From Chloromonas sp. AAM2 (Eukaryota > Chlorophyta > Chlorophyceae > Chlamydomonadales > Chlamydomonadaceae): a stretch of 13,566 bases of DNA. The notes below the pieces were generated by a model. That model was not told the DNA's origin. It searched no databases and saw only the letters and a program-made list of their open reading frames with translations. Positions 10,201 to 13,566 of this stretch are shown in pieces (positions within the stretch are counted from its first letter, which is position 1; every line of letters starts with the position of its first letter). Where the stretch lies: assembly GCA_004335635.1 (NCBI GenBank), contig QAXH01000453.1, positions 1 to 13,566 on the forward strand. The letters are read 5' to 3'. A program made the position numbers and the translations under genes.

Positions 10201-13200
10201 CGCCATCCAGTGCCACAGGGTCACGGCAGACAGCTGCCGGGCAGTGGCGGAGGGGTCACACAGCAAGGATAACACTTGCTCGGCGGCAAGGGGCGGCGAT
10301 CCCTGCATCAAAGAAGGGGAGCGCGTTACTGCTGGTTCTCCTGACGAGCCAATCACTTAATGTGACTTGAAGTGTGGCCATGTGCAGTCTTTGTAACCTT
10401 GCTTAACGATGCCAGCACCAGTTTCGGTTATTCCAGGCTTGATAGACTGCGCCCAACGTGCTATCCGAAACTCCTAAAAACTGACGGAACCTTGTGCTCT
10501 GTCGAAAACCTGATCTAGGAATCACAATCTACGGATTTCCGTAGTTCAGCATCCCAGACTTCCTTGTGGGCTACACTGCACCAGTTTTGAGACGATCTCA
10601 GGCTGTACATGTAGCTGAGTACGGGCACGAAGCAGCTGCAGTGGTGCGCTTGAAACTGGCTGCAAGTTCGGCGCAGCTTGGCCCATTAACATAAGCCCTA
10701 CTTGCGCAATTTGGCCACAGATTGGCGAGTGGCTCGTGGGGGCATCCTACTACAGTTAAAAATATTCTTTTTTAAACCAGAACTCCCGCACATACCAATC
10801 AAAGACAGGCTAGCAATAAGCAGAGCAACAACAAAGGGCTGAAGCTACGGCATAGGATCGTGACAGGCACCGCGTCCTTTGGTTGTGGCAAAAGTAATGC
10901 ATGCATCTGCAGCTGCGACCATCAACTCCAACATGCGTGGCACGCACTTCTCAAGATGTAATATAGGCAGGGCAGCTTAAACACGTGCGCAAGCGGCGGA
11001 GCAGCGTGGATGTACCATGAATGCATGCCTCACCTGCCCTGACAACTTAGCGCACAGCAGCGACAGTGCCTTGGCTGCCGCCATCCTCATGCCCACCGCA
11101 GCCCCTTCGCCCTGCTGCCCGACCGTGAAACTGACCAGCGCACGCCAGCCCCCTCCGTCGCCCTGTTCCGCCCCTGCGCTTGCGACTCCACCTGCTGTAG
11201 CTGCTGCCTTGCCGCCTGCAGAACGCCGTGCCCGCTTTGCCGCTCCCGCTTCCGCAGGCGCAGCAGCCTTGGCCGCTGACAGCGCTGCAGCAGTGGTACC
11301 GGCCGGCAGCAGCAGCAGCTCAAACGGCAGCGGCTGTCCAGTAGGTGTGGATGCAAGCCGGAACAACGCTTGCAAGAGGCTCACCGGTGCTGCAGTGGTG
11401 GATGCATGCGGCAGCAGCTCCTGTGCTACGCTGTGAGCCTGTTCGTCCGTCAAGGTATCCAGCAGCTGCTTCCACACTTGTAACCAACCATCCTGCACCC
11501 GTTGTACAGGCTCCACCAACAGCCGCTGAAAGACATGCTGCATCAGCACCGCACCACACCCACCCACCCAGCCCAGCACACCCTGCGCCCTGCTTGCAGC
11601 CAACAGCCGCTCCAAACACAGCGCAGTGGACGCCCTGACGCCAGTCAGTGTGTGGTGCAGGTAAGGCCACAGCCTGTGTACCAGCACACCAACTTCATCA
11701 GTCACTCTGCAGCAGCCGGATGAGTCATAGAGGCAGGCCAGCAGCTGCAGGCAGCCTGAGCTGGCTGGGCTGAGCGAGTCTAGCTGCTGCAGCTGCTCCC
11801 AGATGAGGCTGGTGATTTTGCCGGAGGGGCCAGGGCCTAGGGGTTCCAGTGCCGGGACCACGGGCACGAGAGCGGTGGCGGAAGCGGCACACACGTCGTC
11901 GTCATGGTCCTGCAAGTGTCAACAGCTTAGTTTACATGAACATGAAGTTGATGTGTGAATGAACAACAGCATGAGCAGTTGATCTGGTCCTGCAGGTGCC
12001 AATAGCAGAACATGAGCGGGCTGTCATAGTCAAGAGGCCTGGCTCTGTTTTTGCATGCTTTCACCTGGCTCTGTGTGTACATAGTGCCACTTAGCTGAGT
12101 GTGTATGCCCGAGGGCCTGATCACGTTGGGAGCGGGCACATTGCTAGCATTGAGCTGCTGTGCCAGTTTGCTGTACAATGCATTCATGCTGACATGCACA
12201 CTCAAAATGCTGTAACCCACACAGGCGTTCCTGCTTACACGCTGCGGTGGCGTACCTGTAGTCCTGTCATGAGCAGAGGCAGCTGCCTGGGCAGCAGGGA
12301 GGCGGCCAGGTCCAGGCGGGCGGCCATCACGTACTTGACTCCCAAGTAACCGCCGTACCTGAACCACAATGCATCACATGGATGGCCCAGTGTCAGGGGG
12401 TGTGGCTAGGCAGGTGCGTGGCTGCTTGAAACCTTCCAAGCATTGGCAAAATCTGTTCACCGGAGCTGAGTGGGATACATGAGTAATCGACATGGCAGCC
12501 TACACTGCTATATGCAATGGAAATAAGCGTTACAGTAGGAGCTGAGCATTGTCAGCAACAGTGCCTGACTAACCACGTCCAAAAGACAAGATACGGCCCA
12601 CCTGACAGCCCACTCTGGCTGTTTCTGCAGCTGCTCCAGAATGGTGATGATGTGCAGGATGGTTGCGTGTGCCAGCGGCTCCAGGGCACACGCCAGCGCC
12701 TGGGCAGCCGTCTCACGCACAGGGGCCGTCACCTGCCATGCAGCACACAAGCAAACCCTGCTTCTTGACTGTGTCTTGCTAACCTGTGTATCATTTCAGC
12801 GCATAGGATGGAATAAACAGATTCGTACAGAGCACAGCAAAAAAGCATGGGTTACAGGCCGTCGCCTGCCATGCGCCACACCCCTCAAACTCAACCGGTG
12901 ACCGCGTCTTGCTGGACTGTACCCTCAAGACTCGCTTGGTTAGGTCTGCATACTCATTTCTTCATTGCGCCTGCTGACCTCTACCTTTGAACACTTGACT
13001 TGATTGGTTGAGCAGCGCAATCCAGCAGCCTACCCACGTGGGTGGCACTTGTTGGGCCGGCTGTCAAGACGCCAGACTTGGGTAGGCTGGCTATGCATAG
13101 TATGCAGATACAAGGACAGTGTGCCGTCCGTGGAAGGTGTTGCGACCGACCTGATCTGAGCCGTAGTCCGCGAAGTGGTCCAGTGCCAGCACTGCCAACA

Positions 13201-13566
13201 GCAGCAACACACACTCGTCCAGCCAACCCATGTTTGACATCCGGGCGGCCGTGGCATCATCAGGACCAACGGGAAGGAGGTGCCGCTTGCCTGCAGGAGC
13301 GCACATGCCAGCAAGAGCACAATCCAATCGGGCATAAGCATCATGCAGCGTGCTATTTGTGGCCTGAGGAGCGGCACATACTCTGCACCTGCCGTGCCCA
13401 TGCCTTTGCTCTTTACCATAAGCTGCCTGATTATCTAGCCCTATTGTTTGTGATGCTGTCTGTCGTGCATCCTTGCACCTCAAGACTTGCGCGTGTTGCC
13501 TCAATCCCATGTCCTACCTGATCCTCCTGCCATCATCCAGCCGGACGTCTGATCCGCCACCGGCGC
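852..13566 (-). CDS. BTAF1: BTAF1/MOT1-type TBP-removing Snf2 ATPase, 22 exons, 5' end cut by window edge
   Basis: Known role of the family: a nuclear ATPase that grips TATA-binding protein with an N-terminal HEAT array and uses a C-terminal Swi2/Snf2 motor on upstream DNA to remove TBP from promoters. Seen here: HEAT-like helices over residues 1-970 (including the DUF3535 region), then a complete motor: LRRYQQEG (992-999), Walker A DDMGLGKT (1017-1024, Lys1023), CPSTL (motif Ia), DEGH (1148-1151), SGTPIQN (1176-1182), RLDG (1431-1434), [11 protein letters not shown] (1464-1474), [11 protein letters not shown] (1490-1500, Arg1494 and Arg1497). DEGH instead of DEAH fits the BTAF1 subfamily. 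The 22 exons sum to 4833 bases, divisible by three, with no internal stop. The rebuilt part is 1610 residues; full-length human BTAF1 is about 1850, so a few hundred N-terminal residues are missing. Orthology is near certain; individual exon edges are predictions without transcript evidence. Confidence 0.96.
1215..1675 (-). other. Intron 21 (461 bp, phase 0)
   Basis: Donor GTAGGG, acceptor TTCCAG. It contains a plus-strand open frame from ATG 1330 to TGA 1539 (69 residues, basic), discussed under findings. No other structure was noticed. Confidence 0.9.
1676..1807 (-). CDS. BTAF1: BTAF1 exon 21: motif [12 protein letters not shown]
   Basis: The acceptor is TGCAG|CG and the donor CTACAG|GTAGGG, both phase 0. 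It encodes residues 1447-1490. [30 protein letters not shown] and [11 protein letters not shown] are near-identical to plant BTAF1. They form motif V and the start of motif VI. Confidence 0.98.
2069..2179 (-). CDS. BTAF1: BTAF1 exon 20: MKGMLDLVE...FLRLDG
   Basis: The acceptor is GTGCAG|AT and the donor GTGCAG|GTACAC, both phase 0. It encodes residues 1410-1446. With exon 19 it reads [16 protein letters not shown], the conserved F(A/C)QxKxMLDIVExDL block. RLDG (1431-1434) is the Snf2 second-lobe motif. Confidence 0.96.
2180..2604 (-). other. Intron 19 (425 bp, phase 0)
   Basis: Donor GTCAGG, acceptor GTGCAG. I see no gene, repeat array or clear pyrimidine tract. Confidence 0.9.
2605..2824 (-). 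CDS. BTAF1: BTAF1 exon 19: [12 protein letters not shown], acidic insert, HRLLVFAQ
   Basis: The acceptor is CGCAG|AG (phase 2) and the donor GCACAG|GTCAGG (phase 0). It encodes residues 1336-1409. [18 protein letters not shown] and HRLLVFAQ (motif IV) match orthologues. Between them, from about residue 1381, lies an acidic Gly/Glu stretch with six consecutive Glu (GAG-rich, read as a CCT-rich run on the plus strand near 2648-2695). Confidence 0.96.
2825..3289 (-). other. Intron 18 (465 bp, phase 2)
   Basis: Donor GTGAGC, acceptor GCGCAG. It holds a short 12-bp tandem at 3229-3259 near the donor. No coding signal was seen. Confidence 0.9.
3229..3259. repeat. 12-bp tandem GCCTCTACRTGT, about 2.6 copies
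   Basis: Copies lie at 3229-3240 and 3241-3252, then a partial copy GCCTCTA at 3253-3259. Copies one and two differ by a single A/G change. It lies inside intron 18. Confidence 0.85.
3290..3447 (-). CDS. BTAF1: BTAF1 exon 18: [19 protein letters not shown]
   Basis: The acceptor is TGCAG|GC (phase 0) and the donor CACAA|GTGAGC (phase 2). It encodes residues 1284-1335 plus two bases of Lys1336. [19 protein letters not shown] is strongly conserved. The preceding [19 protein letters not shown] is a low-complexity loop, where orthologues also vary in length. Confidence 0.96.
3448..3788 (-). other. Intron 17 (341 bp, phase 0)
   Basis: Donor GTATGG, acceptor TGCAG. It contains an 18-bp direct repeat with one mismatch, 82 bases apart (3523-3540 and 3605-3622: CACCAAGACTCCWGCTTG). 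Confidence 0.9.
3523..3622. repeat. Direct repeat pair, 18 bp, 82-bp spacing
   Basis: CACCAAGACTCCAGCTTG at 3523-3540 and the same with T for A at 3605-3622. The flanks show little further similarity, so this may be a decayed tandem duplication. Confidence 0.7.
3789..3920 (-). CDS. BTAF1: BTAF1 exon 17: [19 protein letters not shown]
   Basis: The acceptor CTGCCTGCAG|GT has the clearest pyrimidine tract in the gene, and the donor is AGCCAG|GTATGG; both are phase 0. It encodes residues 1240-1283. [33 protein letters not shown] is the conserved inter-lobe block of Snf2 proteins, with BTAF1-specific YCxxSPLQ. Confidence 0.97.
3921..4354 (-). other. Intron 16 (434 bp, phase 0)
   Basis: Donor GTGCGC, acceptor CTGCCTGCAG behind a good pyrimidine tract (CTTCCCTCCTGCC). 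Nothing else was seen. Confidence 0.9.
4355..4429 (-). CDS. BTAF1: BTAF1 exon 16: short exon [15 protein letters not shown]
   Basis: A 75-base exon with acceptor CACAG|GC and donor AAGCAG|GTGCGC, both phase 0. It encodes residues 1215-1239. [17 protein letters not shown] matches the family segment (D/E)xEAGVLAMEALHKQ. It lies on the link between the two RecA-like lobes. Confidence 0.95.
4430..4806 (-). other. Intron 15 (377 bp, phase 0)
   Basis: Donor GTAAGG, acceptor CACAG. A long plus-strand open frame runs across it but looks like chance (see rejected items). No repeat of note. Confidence 0.9.
4807..4933 (-). CDS. BTAF1: BTAF1 exon 15: motif III SGTPIQN
   Basis: The acceptor is TGCAG|GC (phase 2) and the donor CTCAAA|GTAAGG (phase 0). 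It encodes residues 1172-1214. [19 protein letters not shown] and [18 protein letters not shown] are near-identical to the family. The donor is one of three phase-0 donors without CAG. Confidence 0.97.
5119..5519 (-). CDS. BTAF1: BTAF1 exon 14: motor motifs Ia and II (DEGH)
   Basis: The acceptor is TGCAG|GA (phase 0) and the donor CACAG|GTAAAA (phase 2). It encodes residues 1039-1171 plus two bases of Arg1172. [16 protein letters not shown] is motif Ia, [10 protein letters not shown] is motif Ib, and [15 protein letters not shown] is motif II with catalytic Asp1148-Glu1149. [10 protein letters not shown] (1109-1118) is an insert relative to plant and animal orthologues as I recall them. Confidence 0.96.
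5520..5826 (-). other. Intron 13 (307 bp, phase 0)
   Basis: Lies between the Walker A exon and the motif Ia exon. Donor GTGCGC, acceptor CTTTTTGCAG with a T-run. Nothing else was seen. Confidence 0.9.
5827..5883 (-). CDS. BTAF1: BTAF1 exon 13: 57-base exon carrying Walker A GLGKT
   Basis: This is the smallest complete exon, 19 codons (residues 1020-1038), with acceptor CGCAG|GG and donor GAGCAG|GTGCGC, both phase 0. It encodes [19 protein letters not shown], the nucleotide-binding loop (Lys1023) and its following helix. It was found by looking for the missing P-loop between DDM and the motif Ia exon. Confidence 0.96.
6109..6249 (-). CDS. BTAF1: BTAF1 exon 12: motor start, [15 protein letters not shown]
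   Basis: The acceptor is TTGCAG|CT and the donor GACATG|GTGAGG, both phase 0. It encodes residues 973-1019. [28 protein letters not shown] is the entry to the Snf2 ATPase domain. The exon stops inside the Walker A region, right after DDM. Confidence 0.97.
6510..6533. repeat. Perfect 24-bp palindrome in intron 11
   Basis: The left arm TGCCATGGGCCA is followed directly by its exact reverse complement, with no spacer, centred between 6521 and 6522. It contains three CCATGG sites (6512, 6519, 6526). With one mismatch (6509/6534) it extends to 30 bp. Confidence 0.95.
6696..6746. repeat. Tandem repeat, 30-bp period with an inner ~15-bp unit
   Basis: Bases 6696-6716 repeat exactly at 6726-6746. 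The core TCAGGACCTGT occurs three times, starting at 6698, 6714 and 6728, so the array looks like a roughly 15-bp unit that was doubled. Confidence 0.9.
6818..7291 (-). CDS. BTAF1: BTAF1 exon 11: last HEAT repeats before the motor
   Basis: The acceptor is TGCAG|AT and the donor GTGCAG|GTCAGT, both phase 0. It encodes residues 815-972. Repeated amphipathic helices with [53 protein letters not shown] and GLPLP match the carboxy-terminal HEAT repeats of BTAF1 (PYIVLLVVPVLGRMSD in animals). KDSIFLVQ joins LLDNRR in exon 12, as in orthologues. Confidence 0.96.
7546..7937 (-). CDS. BTAF1: BTAF1 exon 10: poly-Ala linker and HEAT repeat [12 protein letters not shown]
   Basis: The acceptor is TGCAG|AA (phase 1) and the donor TTGCAG|GTACTA (phase 0). 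It encodes residues 684-814. The first half is low complexity: SSSGASGAS, then GGG and two alanine runs of six and nine (about 7744-7845). From RLGAEAAL (752-759) similarity returns: [12 protein letters not shown] matches the LFxKLPKLWxxL segment of orthologues. Confidence 0.94.
7938..8394 (-). other. Intron 9 (457 bp, phase 1)
   Basis: Donor GTAAGT, acceptor GCTGCAG. I see no gene or repeat. Confidence 0.9.
8395..8590 (-). CDS. BTAF1: BTAF1 exon 9: PLMAALRKE and [12 protein letters not shown] block
   Basis: The acceptor is CACAG|CC (phase 0). The donor GGCTG|GTAAGT (phase 1) is the best consensus donor in the gene. It encodes residues 619-683 plus one base of Glu684. [14 protein letters not shown] matches the family block R(T/K)PxPNxK(L/I)(I)KNLC. 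It is followed by an Ala-rich tail. Confidence 0.95.
8591..8953 (-). other. Intron 8 (363 bp, phase 0)
   Basis: Donor GTGCGC, acceptor CTCCACAG. I see no gene or repeat. Confidence 0.9.
8954..9100 (-). CDS. BTAF1: BTAF1 exon 8: helix pair ending [10 protein letters not shown]
   Basis: The acceptor is CCCAG|GT and the donor CTGCAG|GTGCGC, both phase 0. It encodes residues 570-618. [11 protein letters not shown] followed by PLMAALRKE in exon 9 reproduces the strongly conserved LPxxLNPIIxPLMxxIK block of BTAF1, which fixes both exon edges. Confidence 0.94.
9101..9538 (-). other. Intron 7 (438 bp, phase 0)
   Basis: Donor GTGAGG, acceptor GTGCCCCAG. It holds a diverged direct repeat whose core AGGCGTTGATAGA is at 9143-9155 and 9224-9236. 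Confidence 0.9.
9143..9236. repeat. Direct repeat AGGCGTTGATAGA, 81-bp spacing
   Basis: A 13-bp exact core is followed in both copies by a weaker shared stretch (GTGAT or CTGATA, then AGTGT). It looks like an old tandem duplication of about 81 bp. Confidence 0.65.
9539..9688 (-). CDS. BTAF1: BTAF1 exon 7: [12 protein letters not shown] helix and acidic-polar linker
   Basis: The acceptor is TTCAG|TT and the donor TCACCG|GTGAGG, both phase 0; this is one of three phase-0 donors not preceded by CAG. It encodes residues 520-569. LSREVLSLI continues the MRxEAxxLL helix of plant orthologues. [10 protein letters not shown] corresponds to the SVEDAIxF-like segment. Confidence 0.88.
9689..10044 (-). 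other. Intron 6 (356 bp, phase 0)
   Basis: Donor GTATGT, acceptor CCGTTCAG. A small inverted repeat (ATGCAA...TTGCAT, near 9885-9907) is the only structure seen. Confidence 0.9.
10045..10302 (-). CDS. BTAF1: BTAF1 exon 6: middle HEAT repeats ending [11 protein letters not shown]
   Basis: The acceptor is TGCAG|GG and the donor ACACAG|GTATGT, both phase 0. It encodes residues 434-519. [10 protein letters not shown] and the end [11 protein letters not shown] match the plant-type segment PYxELxxxYxxMR that continues into exon 7. The Pro/Ala-rich middle is poorly conserved. Confidence 0.9.
10303..11033 (-). other. Intron 5 (731 bp, phase 0), longest intron
   Basis: Donor GTGAGG, acceptor GATGCAG. 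It appears more AT-rich than the other introns around 10380-10560 and 10740-10830, and contains a 7-bp-arm inverted repeat (10529-10544). No exon-like or gene-like sequence was recognised on either strand. Confidence 0.85.
10529..10544. repeat. Short inverted repeat CTACGGA-TT-TCCGTAG
   Basis: Perfect 7-bp arms with a two-base spacer in intron 5. The loop is too small for a typical RNA hairpin, so it is probably incidental. Confidence 0.8.
11034..11909 (-). CDS. BTAF1: BTAF1 exon 5: HEAT/DUF3535 region with Ala/Lys-rich insert
   Basis: This is the largest exon, 292 codons (residues 142-433), with acceptor TGCAG|GA and donor GGGCAG|GTGAGG, both phase 0. It starts with DHDDDV, a conserved HEAT motif. 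[18 protein letters not shown] (219-234) matches the RLWPFxxHxxxSVR segment that opens the middle HEAT/DUF3535 domain. Residues 347-395 (about 11148-11294) are an Ala/Gly-rich insert with the basic run KRARR (366-370). The helix [11 protein letters not shown] (416-426) resumes similarity to the family (RMMAAKLLG in animals). Confidence 0.95.
11910..12255 (-). other. Intron 4 (346 bp, phase 0)
   Basis: Donor GTACGC, acceptor ACTTGCAG. Nothing else was seen. Confidence 0.9.
12256..12358 (-). CDS. BTAF1: BTAF1 exon 4: [21 protein letters not shown] repeat
   Basis: The acceptor is TTCAG|GT (phase 2) and the donor CTACAG|GTACGC (phase 0). It encodes residues 107-141. [14 protein letters not shown] corresponds to the HGxLLGIKYxxAVR segment of orthologues. 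Splicing joins it to exon 5 as [11 protein letters not shown], matching the conserved GLxDxDDDVRA junction. Confidence 0.93.
12602..12732 (-). CDS. BTAF1: BTAF1 exon 3: [18 protein letters not shown] repeat
   Basis: The acceptor is GGCAG|GT (phase 0) and the donor GTCAG|GTGGGC (phase 2). It encodes residues 64-106 plus two bases of Arg107. [12 protein letters not shown] and KQPEWAVR are family-conserved HEAT signatures (orthologues have APVRETCAQ and EWEVRHG). Confidence 0.93.
12733..13150 (-). other. Intron 2 (418 bp, phase 0)
   Basis: Donor GTCGGT, acceptor CATGGCAG. It includes a 12-bp palindrome ACCCACGTGGGT at 13032-13043 with a CACGTG core. A G-box role is possible only if a promoter lay nearby, and none is seen. 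Confidence 0.85.
13151..13290 (-). CDS. BTAF1: BTAF1 exon 2: HEAT helix WLDECV...[11 protein letters not shown]
   Basis: The acceptor is TGCAG|GC (phase 1) and the donor GATCAG|GTCGGT (phase 0). It encodes residues 17-63. The segment [13 protein letters not shown] matches the conserved LDRFGD(Y/F)xSD(Q/E) segment that precedes VxAPVRET in BTAF1 proteins. This is part of the N-proximal HEAT array. Confidence 0.9.
13518..13566 (-). CDS. BTAF1: BTAF1 exon 1 of window (partial)
   Basis: Forty-nine bases reach the window edge and encode residues 1-16 plus one base of Gly17. The donor is ATCAG|GTAGGA. The frame is set by phase agreement with the next exon. The peptide ([15 protein letters not shown]...) is low in conservation and falls where plant and animal orthologues have a variable loop between HEAT repeats. 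This is the weakest exon call, because the frame rests on phase alone. Confidence 0.7.

Noticed and set aside
13042..13521. Plus-strand open frame of 159 codons
   Set aside because: It is antisense to exon 2 and its flanking introns; no domain and no supporting signals.
1..13566. A prokaryotic-style system (operon, CRISPR array, defence island, prophage)
   Set aside because: The window is dominated by one spliced eukaryotic gene. There are no closely spaced same-strand genes, no regular spacer-repeat arrays, and no mobile-element proteins.

Overview
The window is nuclear DNA of an intron-rich eukaryote, most likely a green alga (Viridiplantae). It carries one recognisable gene, on the minus strand, that fills about 94% of the window. 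Three things point to this lineage: the encoded protein follows plant rather than animal BTAF1 at several spots ([38 protein letters not shown]); it carries Ala-, Gly- and acid-rich low-complexity inserts typical of GC-rich algal genes; and a TGTAA element, the usual chlorophyte poly(A) signal, lies downstream of the stop. The species cannot be named from the sequence.

The gene is the orthologue of BTAF1/MOT1, the Swi2/Snf2-family ATPase that strips TATA-binding protein (TBP) from DNA. I rebuilt 22 exons, the first cut by the window edge at 13566. Every intron is GT-AG, every acceptor is CAG, and all phases agree. The exons join into 4833 coding bases, that is 1610 residues plus a TAA stop at 852-854. 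Residue numbers in this report count from the first complete codon at the window edge. The missing 5' end would hold the N-terminal TBP-contacting HEAT repeats and the promoter.

Reading along the gene (from high to low coordinates): 13566-12256 encodes N-proximal HEAT repeats; 11909-8395 the middle HEAT/DUF3535 region with an Ala/Lys-rich insert; 7937-7546 a poly-Ala linker and the next HEAT repeats; 7291-6818 the last HEAT repeats; 6249-3789 the first RecA-like lobe with Walker A, DEGH and SGTPIQN; 3447-852 the second lobe ([26 protein letters not shown]) and the C-terminal tail. The 21 introns total 7882 bases (185-731 each). They hold no recognisable second gene, only short repeats and one 24-bp perfect palindrome.

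The stretch below 852 is the 3' UTR followed by intergenic DNA with repeated CCAGAACTGG blocks. I found no CRISPR array, tRNA, rRNA, transposase or operon-like cluster. The points most worth checking are the isolated Walker A exon, the strong CAG bias at exon ends, the lineage-specific inserts, a splice-donor consensus overlapping the stop codon, the palindrome, and a small plus-strand ORF inside the last intron.
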